From the NCBI GenBank assembly GCA_903822975.1, contig CAIJRD010000007.1:62001-126000 (forward strand): a stretch of DNA of 64,000 bases, in the 5' to 3' direction. The position numbers and the translations under genes are program-made. This document shows, piece after piece, positions 1 to 8,100 of this stretch (position 1 is the first letter of the stretch; every line of letters begins with the position of its first letter). This DNA comes from an uncultured Sinobacteraceae bacterium (GTDB lineage Bacteria > Pseudomonadota > Gammaproteobacteria > Nevskiales > Nevskiaceae). The notes under the pieces are model-generated. The model made no database searches. It was given only the letters and a program-made list of their open reading frames with translations, and was not told the DNA's origin.

Positions 1-97
1 GTCCTCCGAAACGCTGCCGCACAACCGCCTGACCACTCGCAGGCTCTGAAATCGGCAGAGCCTCACTCCAGCTTATTCCAACGCGGGAGTGCGACAC

Positions 98-547
98 ATG
101 AAGGCATCCAAACTAGTTCCCCTGGCGATTGTCTGCAGTGGCGCGCTGCTCAGCAGCGCCTGCACGGTCGGCAGCATCCGCGGCACGGGCGAGTACGGCC
201 CGAGCGCGTACACCAGCGATTCCGGCATTCGTCAGCGCGTCGTTTCCGTGCTGCACGCGCAGCCCGGCTTCGACGAGCAGCAGGTCAAAGTCGAAACCTT
301 CCACGGCATCGTCCAGCTCACCGGCCATGTCGACACGCACGCACATCTGGTGACGATGCTGGCAGCAGTCGATCACGTCGATGGCGTGAAGACCGTGCAT
401 ACCTACGTCACCGAACGCCATCCGAACGTGCAGGTGGATACGGTTACGCGCGTCGCCGCAGTGGCCGCGCCAACCGCCGCCGCACCGCTGCAGCTTGCTG
501 CGAACGGCAGCGGCGGCGCCGACATCGCACACGGCGGCGCTCAATAA
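98..547 (+). CDS. BON-domain lipoprotein
   Basis: A 149-residue exported lipoprotein. Residues 1-22 form a lipoprotein signal peptide: a charged start, a hydrophobic core, then LLSSAC with Cys22 as the lipidation site. Residues about 43-107 make a single BON domain (VKVETFHGIVQLTGHV, then VDGVKTVHTYV), a fold found at periplasmic membrane faces and thought to bind phospholipid. OsmY and DolP carry two copies; this has one. The last 40 residues are Ala/Pro/Gly-rich and look unstructured. The ATG at 98 is preferred because GGGAG lies about eight bases upstream; an in-frame GTG at 89 is the alternative. The gene converges on the cyanase gene. A periplasmic envelope-stress role is inferred from the family only. 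Confidence 0.85.
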   Translation: MKASKLVPLAIVCSGALLSSACTVGSIRGTGEYGPSAYTSDSGIRQRVVSVLHAQPGFDEQQVKVETFHGIVQLTGHVDTHAHLVTMLAAVDHVDGVKTVHTYVTERHPNVQVDTVTRVAAVAAPTAAAPLQLAANGSGGADIAHGGAQ

Positions 548-553
548 ACACGA

Positions 554-586
554 CTTGCGCGTCGCTACCGTTCAGGTAGCGACGCA
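554..586. terminator. Hairpin between convergent genes
   Basis: CTTGCG(CG)TCGCTACC pairs with GGTAGCGACGCAAG around a GTTCA loop, giving a 14-bp stem with a two-base bulge. It sits just after the BON gene stop and faces the end of the cyanase gene, so it may stop transcription from both sides. There is no T-run, so intrinsic termination is uncertain. Confidence 0.55.
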
Positions 587-720
587 AGCTGTGAAGCAAG
601 ATATCGGCAAGGCTCGTCGGTATCGGGCCTGATGAATCAGCGCCGTTCTTCGCGTGTTGACCTGTCTTGACGTGACTCGATGTGTCTTGACCTGCCTTGA
701 TCTCAGCGGCCCAATGCCGC

Positions 721-1164
721 TCAGTAAGTCTTGTACGGCAGAAACTTGCCACTCATGACGATGTTGACGCGATCGCCTTTCGGATCGGCTTCGCGCTGCA
801 GATCCATGCGAAAGTCGATCGCACTCATGATGCCGTCACCGAACTCCTCGTGGATCAGTTCCTTGAACGTGGTGCCGTAGACACTCACCAGTTCGTAGAA
901 GCGGTAGATCAACGGATCGGTCGGCACCGCAGTTGGCAGCGAACCCTTGTAGGGCACGACTTGCAACCAGGCGATCTCGTTCTCGTCGAGACCGAATAAC
1001 TCGCCGACGATCTGCGCCTGCTTGGCGTCCAGCGTCATCTGGCCGAGACAGGCGGCCGTCGTCCATTCCTTGCTGAGCCCGATCCGTTCGGCGACCGTGG
1101 CCCAACGAATGCCTTTGGCGACCTTGGCCGCGATGATTTTTCGGGTGACGTCATTACGTTCCAT
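721..1164 (-). CDS. cynS: Cyanate hydratase (cyanase)
   Basis: A 147-residue cyanase, which converts cyanate and bicarbonate to ammonia and carbon dioxide (via carbamate), releasing nitrogen and detoxifying cyanate. The N-terminal helical DNA-binding-like domain (residues 1-75) is followed by the catalytic domain PTDPLIYRFYELVSVYG. The three catalytic residues of the family are present as Arg88, Glu91 and Ser114, and the C-terminal GDRVNIVMSGKFLPYKTY is typical. Length is close to the usual 147-156. It lies 75 bp downstream of the MocR-type regulator on the same strand, so the two may be co-transcribed, and both sit divergent to the Nit1C cluster. This fits a shared role in using cyanide- or cyanate-like nitrogen, which is an inference. 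Confidence 0.96.
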   Translation of the reverse strand: MERNDVTRKIIAAKVAKGIRWATVAERIGLSKEWTTAACLGQMTLDAKQAQIVGELFGLDENEIAWLQVVPYKGSLPTAVPTDPLIYRFYELVSVYGTTFKELIHEEFGDGIMSAIDFRMDLQREADPKGDRVNIVMSGKFLPYKTY

Positions 1165-1239
1165 GGCAACTCCTGTTTGCGTCGAATCTGCTGAATGGGT
1201 TGAATGAGTGGATCGCTGCGCCGCTGCCGCTGCATAGCC

Positions 1240-2667
1240 CTACTGCAGTCCCGGTGCGGCCGACCCGGCGCCTGCAGCTGTCGGGTCCGGGCTTTGCGTC
1301 AGCGCTTCACCGATCAACTCCAACATATGCCTGCAATCGGTGCGATCCGCTGCACCACCCATGCACACGCGCACCGCTTCGGGCGGTGTGCCGGACACCG
1401 TGAACGCATCCGCCGCCACCACACCGACGCCCATCGAACGCAGATGATTGGCGAACGACGTGCGATTCCAAGGCGCCGGCACGCTGAGCCACAAGTGAAA
1501 CGCATCAAGCTTCGATACGTAGGACGCATTCGGCAGCAGCGTTGCGGCGTCCTCCTGACGCGCATGCGAGGCCTTGCGGATTGCGTTGAGCACGGTGCCG
1601 GCAATTCCTTCGTTGATCCACAAGGTCGATAGCGCGCAATTGAATGGCGAGGCCATGATCGTCATTGCGCGCAACGGCGGCATCAGCCGCTGCGTCTGCC
1701 GTGCATCGGGCGCCACCAGGTAGGCAATGCGCAAGCCGGCACCGACGCACTTCGCAAGCCCGGAAATATAGAACGTCAATTCCGGCACCAGCTCCGCGAA
1801 CGCGCTCGGCATGTCCGGCACCAGCAGGCCGTAGGCGTCGTCCTCGATGATCGGCACGCTGTAGCGGCGCGCGATATCGGCAATCGCCTCGCGACGCGCC
1901 TGCGAATAAATCGCCGTGGTCGGATTCAGCAAGGTCGGATTGCAATACAGCGCTTTCGGTGCGTGCGCGCCGCACGCCGCCGCGAAGGCCTGCGGATCGA
2001 TACCCTCGTCGTCAGCCGGCAGTCCGTGCAGGCGAATGCCGAGTTGTGCGGCCAGCGCCTTGATGCCCGGATACGTCACCGCCTCGGTGCAGATCACATC
2101 GCCGGGCCGCGCCAGCAGGCTGATCACACCGAGCAGCGCACCCTGCGCACCGGGACACACCAGCACGCGCTCGGGCGACAGATCAGGCAGTCGCGGTGCG
2201 AGCCAACACGCACCCGCCAGACGATCTTCGGCCGAACCGCCGAAATCCTGATACCGCAGCAACGCGCGCAGATCGGCGTGCTCATGCAGACGCGCCACGC
2301 TGGCCCGCATCTTCTGCAGCAGCGCGGTATCGCGCGGTTCCGGCGGCAGGTTCATCGTCATGTCGAGCAGATCGGAAAAGCCGCGCGTGCGACCCGACTT
2401 CGGCGGCAACACCGCACGGATGAAAGTGCCCTGCCCAGCCTTCGAATCGATCAGCCCGCGCCGCTGTGCCTCCGCATAGCCGCGCGCCACCGTGGTGAAA
2501 TTGAGCTGCAGTTGTGCGGCCAGTTCGCGCAGCGGCGGCAGCCGCGCCCCGGCGCTCAAGCGTCCGCGCCGCATGTCGTCGGCGATGGCGTCGGCAATCG
2601 AGAGGTAGGCCGGTTGCCCGCTCGCCTCCAGCAGCGCGTTCCAGTGACTGACCCGTTCGAGCTTCAT
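1240..2667 (-). CDS. MocR-type GntR/aminotransferase regulator
   Basis: A transcription factor with two parts: a GntR winged helix-turn-helix (about residues 15-85, with ADAIADDMRRGRLSAGARLP and LNFTTVARGYAEAQRRGLI) and a fold-type I aminotransferase domain (about 105-460). PLP-binding landmarks are visible: CNPTLLNPT, EDDAYG, and FYISGLAK with the Schiff-base Lys near 306. MocR proteins sense PLP or amino-compound adducts and usually control neighbouring genes. The ATG at 2667 is chosen; an in-frame GTG at 2712 would add 15 residues. It is transcribed away from the Nit1C cluster and towards cynS. The divergent region holds three copies of a 10-bp element that could be its operator. The effector is unknown. 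Confidence 0.9.
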   Translation of the reverse strand: MKLERVSHWNALLEASGQPAYLSIADAIADDMRRGRLSAGARLPPLRELAAQLQLNFTTVARGYAEAQRRGLIDSKAGQGTFIRAVLPPKSGRTRGFSDLLDMTMNLPPEPRDTALLQKMRASVARLHEHADLRALLRYQDFGGSAEDRLAGACWLAPRLPDLSPERVLVCPGAQGALLGVISLLARPGDVICTEAVTYPGIKALAAQLGIRLHGLPADDEGIDPQAFAAACGAHAPKALYCNPTLLNPTTAIYSQARREAIADIARRYSVPIIEDDAYGLLVPDMPSAFAELVPELTFYISGLAKCVGAGLRIAYLVAPDARQTQRLMPPLRAMTIMASPFNCALSTLWINEGIAGTVLNAIRKASHARQEDAATLLPNASYVSKLDAFHLWLSVPAPWNRTSFANHLRSMGVGVVAADAFTVSGTPPEAVRVCMGGAADRTDCRHMLELIGEALTQSPDPTAAGAGSAAPGLQ

Positions 2668-3135
2668 GCGCAGTGCCTGATTCGCCGCAGACCCCTTCGC
2701 GCAACCGGCCACGCAGACGGCGCATCGCGCATCGACGCCGCTATCTGCGAATTACCGCGAGTCCGCTGCATGGTCTGTGTCCGATCCTCCAACCTCCACC
2801 AGCGTAAGCAAGAATCGCCGCGAGCGGCAGAGGCCAAGACGCGCGTGAGCGCGCCCCATTCGTGGTACCTCATGCCGACCATTTCGTGCGATCAATCTGC
2901 AATCAATAAATACAGGACTCTGCGGCGTTTTCCGTTTGCAGACTCGATCGCCGATCGAACACCGATTGATCGCTGATTGATCGCATTTCGGATGCAACAC
3001 GGCGGTTTTCGTGGCATGTCGGTTGCAGCCTCTACGACGTGCACCGCGATTCGAACGCGCTGCCGAAAACTGAATCGTCGTCGCCCCACAACAGCGACTG
3101 CTTGCGCAGCCGCAGACGAAACCAGGAGTCATCCG
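2668..3135. other. Divergent intergenic region, mocR / Nit1C
   Basis: This is the control region between the MocR-type regulator and the Nit1C operon. No credible gene was seen. It is more AT-rich than its surroundings near 2880-2990 and holds the three-copy 10-bp element listed separately. AGGAG at 3124-3128 is the ribosome-binding site of the first Nit1C gene. Confidence 0.6.
2888..2984. promoter_or_regulatory. Three-copy 10-bp operator-like element
   Basis: GATTGATCGC occurs at 2964-2973 and again at 2975-2984 (direct repeats, start-to-start 11 bp, about one helical turn). Its exact reverse complement, GCGATCAATC, is at 2888-2897. MocR-type regulators are known to bind direct repeats in the promoter between themselves and their target. 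Placement in the mocR/Nit1C divergent region makes this a good candidate operator. Binding by this regulator is an inference. Confidence 0.55.
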
Positions 3136-3618
3136 ATGCCCGCAGTCACCGCACCCGCTCACAAGAAAGGCGATTTTTTCGTCGACTACGAAGAAAAGGT
3201 TTTCGAGGACGTCAAAGCCGAGCCTGGCCAGAAGGCGCTGGTCACATTCCACACCGTTGCGTTCGAAGGCTCGATCGGGCTCGTCAACTTGTTGCAGGCG
3301 AAACGTCTGCTGCGCAAAGGCTTCGAAACCTCGGTGCTGCTGTATGGCCCCGGCGTTACGCTCGGCATTCAGCGCGGATTTCCGACACTCGGCGACGAAG
3401 CGTTTCCGGGACATCAGAACTTCAACAAGCAGCTCGCACAATTCATGGAAGAAGGCGGCAAGGTCTACGCCTGCCGTTTCGCTTTGCAAGCGCTCTACGG
3501 CCACGGCGAGCCGAGCCTGCAGCCGGGCATTCGTCCGATCAGTCCGCTCGACGTGCTCGATCTGACGCTGCTGCACAACAAGGCCGGTGCCTTCATGCTG
3601 CACACCTGGACCGTGTGA
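3136..3618 (+). CDS. MSMEG_0572/Sll0783 family nitrogen-starvation protein
   Basis: A 160-residue cytoplasmic protein at the head of the Nit1C cluster. It carries the family pattern [18 protein letters not shown], then [21 protein letters not shown] and GYGPGVTLG-like [17 protein letters not shown], resembling a DsrE/F-type alpha/beta fold. The biochemical role is unknown; in Synechocystis the orthologue sll0783 is strongly induced by nitrogen starvation. The ATG at 3136 is chosen because AGGAG lies seven bases upstream; the frame is open further upstream but without family similarity. The nitrilase gene starts 24 bp after it, so it is almost certainly the first gene of the operon. Confidence 0.9.
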   Translation: MPAVTAPAHKKGDFFVDYEEKVFEDVKAEPGQKALVTFHTVAFEGSIGLVNLLQAKRLLRKGFETSVLLYGPGVTLGIQRGFPTLGDEAFPGHQNFNKQLAQFMEEGGKVYACRFALQALYGHGEPSLQPGIRPISPLDVLDLTLLHNKAGAFMLHTWTV

Positions 3619-3642
3619 ATCGCGCCGACATCGGAACTTGAT

Positions 3643-4710
3643 ATGAGCGCCGCTCGCATCGTTCGCGCTGCCGCCGTGCAGCTGAATCCGGACCTCGATT
3701 CGGCCGACGGCACGGTCGAACGCGTCCTGCAGGCCATCGCCGATGCGGCGGCGCAGGGGGCACGGCTGGTCGTCTTTCCCGAGACCGTCGTGCCCTACTA
3801 CCCCTACTTCTCGTTCGTGACGCCGGCGGTCTCGATGGGGCCGCCGCACTTACGCCTGTACGAACACGCGCCGACCGTGCCGGGGCCGGTGACGGATGCC
3901 GTTGCAGCGGCCGCGCGTACGCACGAAATCGTGGTGGTGCTGGGCGTCAACGAGCGCGATCACGGCACGCTGTACAACACGCAACTGGTTTTCGACGCCG
4001 ACGGCAGCCTGATTCTCAAGCGCCGCAAGATCACGCCGACTTACCACGAGCGCATGCTCTGGGGACAAGGCGATGGCAGCGGCCTGCAGGTCGTCGACAG
4101 TCACGTGGGCCGCATCGGCGCGCTGGCCTGCTGGGAGCATTACAATCCCTTGGCGCGCTATGCGCTGATGGCGCAGCACGAAGAGATTCACTGCAGCCAG
4201 TTTCCAGGCTCGCTGGTCGGGCCGATCTTCTCCGACCAGATGGAAGTGACGATGCGGCATCACGCGCTCGAGTCGGGCTGCTTCGTGGTCAACGCCACGG
4301 CCTGGTTGAGTGAAGAACAGATCGTTGCGCAAGCACCGACGCCGGCGCTGCAAAAAGCATTTCGCGGTGGCTGCTATACCTCGATCATTTCGCCCGAAGG
4401 CGTGCACCTCGCACCGCCGCTGCGCGCCGAGGATGGCGCCGGCATGGTGATCGCCGATCTCGATTTCCGACTGATCACCAAGCGCAAACGCATGATGGAT
4501 TCGGTCGGCCATTACGCGCGACCCGAGTTGCTGAGCCTGAATCTCGACCGCCGCAAAACCGCAGCGCTGCACGAAGGCATTGCGCAAGCCGGTGCATCGC
4601 CCGCCCATCACACCGCAGTACCGACACCCGCATCCGAGGAGTTTTCCGATGAGCACATCCAGCCAGCATTTGTTGACGGAACTGCAGTCGCTCGGATTAA
4701 GACTGGCTGA
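3643..4710 (+). CDS. Nit1-type nitrilase (carbon-nitrogen hydrolase)
   Basis: A 355-residue nitrilase-superfamily enzyme of the Nit1 subfamily (Sll0784-like), which hydrolyses nitriles to acids and ammonia. The catalytic Glu-Lys-Cys triad is visible: Glu47 in [14 protein letters not shown], Lys129 in [20 protein letters not shown], and Cys163 in [16 protein letters not shown]. Length matches nitrilases rather than shorter amidases. It is the second gene of the Nit1C cluster and its last 62 bases overlap the radical SAM gene, so translation is probably coupled. Work in Pseudomonas fluorescens tied this cluster to growth on cyanide, so HCN or a derived nitrile is a plausible substrate. The C-terminal 50 residues are Ala/His/Pro-rich and diverged. 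Confidence 0.93.
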   Translation: MSAARIVRAAAVQLNPDLDSADGTVERVLQAIADAAAQGARLVVFPETVVPYYPYFSFVTPAVSMGPPHLRLYEHAPTVPGPVTDAVAAAARTHEIVVVLGVNERDHGTLYNTQLVFDADGSLILKRRKITPTYHERMLWGQGDGSGLQVVDSHVGRIGALACWEHYNPLARYALMAQHEEIHCSQFPGSLVGPIFSDQMEVTMRHHALESGCFVVNATAWLSEEQIVAQAPTPALQKAFRGGCYTSIISPEGVHLAPPLRAEDGAGMVIADLDFRLITKRKRMMDSVGHYARPELLSLNLDRRKTAALHEGIAQAGASPAHHTAVPTPASEEFSDEHIQPAFVDGTAVARIKTG

Positions 4711-5737
4711 GCCGAGCGTTGGCGCGGCGAGCCGACGCGGCGGTGCCGGACCGTCCGATCACAAGGCCGTCACGGTCGATGGCCGCACCATCATGGTTCC
4801 GGTGCACACCGGCAGTGCAAAGGCCTCGCCGTTTCTGGCAACGACTACCATCGACGGCAGTGCGCTGAAGCGCGACGGCATCACCGTCGCGCAGATCAGC
4901 TTTCCAAAACAGCCGCGCTTCTATGCCTTGCAGACCTTCGACGGCGTGCCGTATTGGAAGATTGCGCAATTGCACGGCGCCGATGTGCTGGCGACGACAG
5001 TCCTTCAAACCTGCGTTCGCTACGGCAGACGTAGCACCTCCTGCCAGTTCTGCGCCATCGGCGAGTCGCTGTCGGGTGGGCGCACGATCAATCGCAAGAC
5101 ACCGGAGCAGCTTGCCGAAGTGGCGCGTGCCAGCGTGCTGCTGGATGGCATCAAGCATATGGTCATGACCACTGGCACGCCGAACTTCACCGACCGAGGT
5201 GCGGCGATCCTGTGCGAGAGCGCGTTCGCAGTGAAGGCCGCGGTCGATCTGCCGATTCAGGCGCAGTGCGAGCCGCCGGACGATCCGATCTGGTTCTCGC
5301 GCATGCGTGCGGCCGGCATCGATACGCTCGGCATGCATCTGGAGGCGGTGACGCCCGCAGTGCGAGAACGCATCATGCCGGGCAAGGCCAGCGTCTCCAT
5401 TCCACAGTACCTGCAGGCGTTCGCCGATGCGGTCAAAGTGTTCGGCCGCGGCCAGGTCAGCACCTACATCCTCGCCGGGCTCGGCGATACCCGCGAAGCG
5501 ATTCTGCAGATGTGCGAAACGCTGATCGCGCTCGGCGTGTATCCCTTCGTGGTGCCATTCGTACCGATTGGCGGCACGCCGCTCGAACACCATGCAGCAC
5601 CCGATCCAGGCTTCATGCGCGAGTTGCTGCGGCCGCTCGGCCGCATGCTGGTCGATGGCGGTCTGCGCTCGGCCGATATCAAGGCCGGCTGCGGCAAGTG
5701 CGGCGCCTGCTCGTCGCTCAACGCGTTCGAACGCTAA
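4649..5737 (+). CDS. MSMEG_0568 family radical SAM enzyme
   Basis: A 362-residue radical SAM protein related to BioB/lipoyl synthase-type folds; Nit1C member equivalent to Sll0785. The cluster-binding cysteines appear as Cys122-x9-Cys132-x2-Cys135 (in [20 protein letters not shown]), a wider first gap than the classical CX3CX2C. A second group, Cys348-x2-Cys351-x2-Cys354, closes the protein ([16 protein letters not shown]) and could hold an auxiliary Fe-S cluster. The reaction is not known. The ATG at 4649 follows GAGGA and lies inside the nitrilase gene (62-bp overlap); an upstream ATG at 4580 is less likely. The next gene begins 11 bp downstream. Confidence 0.9.
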   Translation: MSTSSQHLLTELQSLGLRLAEPSVGAASRRGGAGPSDHKAVTVDGRTIMVPVHTGSAKASPFLATTTIDGSALKRDGITVAQISFPKQPRFYALQTFDGVPYWKIAQLHGADVLATTVLQTCVRYGRRSTSCQFCAIGESLSGGRTINRKTPEQLAEVARASVLLDGIKHMVMTTGTPNFTDRGAAILCESAFAVKAAVDLPIQAQCEPPDDPIWFSRMRAAGIDTLGMHLEAVTPAVRERIMPGKASVSIPQYLQAFADAVKVFGRGQVSTYILAGLGDTREAILQMCETLIALGVYPFVVPFVPIGGTPLEHHAAPDPGFMRELLRPLGRMLVDGGLRSADIKAGCGKCGACSSLNAFER

Positions 5738-5748
5738 GGCGCCGGATC

Positions 5749-6486
5749 ATGTATCCCTTCGCTGAGCCCGACCCGAGCGACTTCGCGTTCACACCGGCGG
5801 CGTATCGCATCAAGCACGCGACGGAACACTGGGAACGCGTGGCCGCAGCAGCGCTGCGCCGCTCGGTGTTCTGCGACGAGCAAGGCCTGTTCGCCGGCGA
5901 CGACCGCGATGCCATCGACGCACACGCGCAGACACTGGTCGCGGTGTCCTGCATCGCCGGAATGTCCGAGCAAGTCGTCGGCACCGTGCGGATTCATCGC
6001 GCGATCGACGGCGGTGCGCATCCGGCGCCGGCTTCTGCGGTGCGAACGCTCATCCACAAAGTCCAAGGCGTTTGTTCCGCGATGCGGTCGCGCGAAGGCG
6101 CGGCAATCGATACGGCCGTCGATACCGCCGTCGATGCAGCCGTCGATGCAGCCGTCGATGCGCCCGTTGAAACGGAACACGACGACGCTGGACTGTGGTT
6201 CGGCTCGCGCCTGGCGGTTCACCGCGATTATCGTGGCCTGGCCTGGCTCGGCAGCGAACTGATCCATCTCGCCGTAAGCACGGCGCACGCGCAGGGCTGC
6301 ACGCGGTTCCTGGCGCACGTGCAGGCGCGCAACGCGGCACTGTTCCGTCACTTGCACTGGCGATCGCTGCAGATGCTGACGCTGCACGGGCAACCGCATC
6401 ATTTGATGCAGGCCGACCTCGCCCACTACGCGCCGTGTCATGACGGCGAACGCGGCTTCCTCACGACGCTGCGACAGGCGGCATGA
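5749..6486 (+). CDS. MSMEG_0567/Sll0786 family N-acetyltransferase
   Basis: A 245-residue GNAT-fold protein of the Nit1C cluster. It opens with the family-type region YRIKHATEHWERVAAAALRRSVFCDEQGLF and ends with GSRLAVHRDYRGLAWLGSELIHLAV, whose R-x-x-R/G-x-A/G part resembles the acetyl-CoA pyrophosphate loop. The acceptor is unknown; the name in related genomes is nitrogen-starvation N-acetyltransferase. Residues about 119-138 are an AVDA-type repeat coded by a 12-bp tandem array (6103-6162), sitting between the beta strands before the CoA loop; I regard it as a recent expansion. The ATG overlaps nothing upstream, and the stop overlaps the next start by four bases (ATGA). Confidence 0.86.
   Translation: MYPFAEPDPSDFAFTPAAYRIKHATEHWERVAAAALRRSVFCDEQGLFAGDDRDAIDAHAQTLVAVSCIAGMSEQVVGTVRIHRAIDGGAHPAPASAVRTLIHKVQGVCSAMRSREGAAIDTAVDTAVDAAVDAAVDAPVETEHDDAGLWFGSRLAVHRDYRGLAWLGSELIHLAVSTAHAQGCTRFLAHVQARNAALFRHLHWRSLQMLTLHGQPHHLMQADLAHYAPCHDGERGFLTTLRQAA
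6103..6162 (+). repeat. 12-bp tandem repeat inside the acetyltransferase gene
   Basis: Five near-identical 12-mers of the type GCCGTCGATGCA code for (A/D)-AVD repeats. Units at 6127-6138 and 6139-6150 are identical, and neighbours differ at one to three positions. Unit length is a multiple of three, so copy-number change keeps the frame. Confidence 0.85.
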
Positions 6487-7820
6487 TGGGCGGCATGACG
6501 ACGGACGCCAGCATCGAGGTTGATGCGCTACGCACGCTCGCCAAGGCCTTGCGTGCCGCGCGCGGCGTCGCCCACAAGCGCGACATCGCGGACGTGATGC
6601 AGACGCTGCACGCAACGACGCGCCTGCCGGCGGCGTTCGGCGGCGCCGAGGTGCGCAATGGCGACGACTGCGCGGCGATTCCCGATGCCACCAGCATCAA
6701 CGGCGGCTGGCTGCTGCTGGCGATCGAAGGCTTTCTCAACGAGTTCGTCGCGGCCGAGCCCTACTTCGCTGGTTACTGCGGCGTGATGGTCAACGTCAGC
6801 GACATCTACGCGATGGGCGGACGTCCGATCGCCGTGGTGGATGCGCTGTGGAGCGCCGGCAGCTCACGCGCGCAAGCGATCCTCTCCGGCATGCAGGCAG
6901 CGGCACAGGTGTACGGCGTGCCGGTGGTCGGCGGCCACAGCAATGCACATTGCGATCGCGAGCAGCTGTCCGTCGCCATTCTTGGGCGCGCCAACAAACT
7001 GCTGAGCAGCTTCGATGCACAAGCCGGCGACGTGCTGCTCGCGGCGATCGATCTGCGTGGCAGGTATCGCGAACATTTTTCCAACTGGGACGCCAGCAGC
7101 GGCCGCGATCCGCAGCGGCTGCGCGCCGACCTCGAACTGCTGCCTGCGCTGGCCGAAGACGGGCTGTGCCGCGCAGCCAAAGACATCAGTCAGGCCGGCG
7201 TGCTGGGCACGCTGCTGATGTTGCTCGAATGCTCCGGCATCGGAGCCGTGATCGATGTCGCGCAGGCGCCGCGGCCGGGCGATGTCGCACTCGAACGCTG
7301 GCTGCTGCAGACGTTTCCGAGTTTCGGCTTCCTGCTCGCGGTGGCGCCGCAGCATGTGGACGAAGTGCGTGCACGCTTCCGTGCGCGCGCGATCGACTGC
7401 GCCGCAATCGGTACTTGCGATTCGACACGACGCCTGCGCTTCGCCACGGGCGACGACGACGTGCTCGCCTGGGATTTCGCCGACGCGTCGCTGATCGGCT
7501 GCGGGCCGCGGGCCGTGCGAGTCGCCGTAACGCCGGCAGATTCAGGCCCCGCATTCACCACCGACACCGGCGCTGAACCGTCGAAGCCACTGCACCTCGC
7601 GACCGAGCCTCGCCTAATTCGCGAAGTACCGGTAGCAGATGAGTCTTCTGTTCGAACGTCTCCACACGCTTCGCCTGTTGCGCGGGGTACAGATCAATCG
7701 TCTGTTTCGCTCGCTTCGGATCATTCGTCGGTTGCACGCGATCCACGCGCCGCACCTGCGAGCAAAGGCCCGGTAGCGGACCTCGCCACGATTTCACAAC
7801 ACTCCTACGTCCATGCCTGA
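6483..7820 (+). CDS. Sll0787 family AIR synthase-like protein
   Basis: A 445-residue PurM/ThiL-fold protein, the fifth Nit1C member. The ATP-binding N-terminal region shows GDDCAAIP, MVNVSDIYAMGGRPIAVVDALW and VVGGHSNAH, matching the AIR-synthase pattern of a D-D-x-A loop followed by NVSD-x-x-A-M-G. Relatives phosphorylate small molecules, but the substrate here is unknown. The conserved fold seems to end near residue 345 (LIGCGPRAVRVAV). The remaining 100 residues are Ser/Ala/Pro-rich, low complexity, and look like an added tail. The ATG at 6483 overlaps the previous stop (ATGATGA); later in-frame ATGs at 6486 and 6495 are alternatives. The 3' end overlaps the next gene by eight bases. Confidence 0.88.
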   Translation: MMGGMTTDASIEVDALRTLAKALRAARGVAHKRDIADVMQTLHATTRLPAAFGGAEVRNGDDCAAIPDATSINGGWLLLAIEGFLNEFVAAEPYFAGYCGVMVNVSDIYAMGGRPIAVVDALWSAGSSRAQAILSGMQAAAQVYGVPVVGGHSNAHCDREQLSVAILGRANKLLSSFDAQAGDVLLAAIDLRGRYREHFSNWDASSGRDPQRLRADLELLPALAEDGLCRAAKDISQAGVLGTLLMLLECSGIGAVIDVAQAPRPGDVALERWLLQTFPSFGFLLAVAPQHVDEVRARFRARAIDCAAIGTCDSTRRLRFATGDDDVLAWDFADASLIGCGPRAVRVAVTPADSGPAFTTDTGAEPSKPLHLATEPRLIREVPVADESSVRTSPHASPVARGTDQSSVSLASDHSSVARDPRAAPASKGPVADLATISQHSYVHA

Positions 7821-8100
7821 AATGCATTTCCGCGTGCGCTGGCCCGACCAGTCGCAGACGCTGTGCTACTCGCCGTCGAGCACGCTGCGCGACTTTTTCG
7901 AGCTCGGCGCGCCCTATCCGCTCACCGAGTTCGTCGAGCGCAGCCGTCGCGCGCTGCAGCAAGCCAGCGAACGCGTGCGCCAGCGTTACGGCTATGCCTG
8001 CAGCAGCGCGGCACACCAGCTCGAACAAATCGAATCGCTCGCGGCGGCGTTCGCCGCCGATCCTCACGCTCAGGTCACCGTGGTCTCCTTCCATGACTAA
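7813..8100 (+). CDS. MSMEG_0570 family nitrogen-starvation protein
   Basis: A 95-residue protein of the Nit1C cluster (Sll0788-like). The family pattern is clear: MPEMHFRVRWPDQSQTLCYS at the start, FFELGAPYPLTEFVERSRRAL in the middle, and a helical C-terminus. No catalytic motif or membrane segment is seen and the function is unknown. It overlaps the AIR-synthase-like gene by eight bases and the flavoprotein gene by eight (ATG at 8093), so it is translationally embedded in the operon. Confidence 0.88.
   Translation: MPEMHFRVRWPDQSQTLCYSPSSTLRDFFELGAPYPLTEFVERSRRALQQASERVRQRYGYACSSAAHQLEQIESLAAAFAADPHAQVTVVSFHD

Noticed and set aside
1963-2976. A 337-codon frame antisense to the MocR regulator
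   Set aside because: Arg/His-rich composition and full overlap with a certain gene on the other strand.
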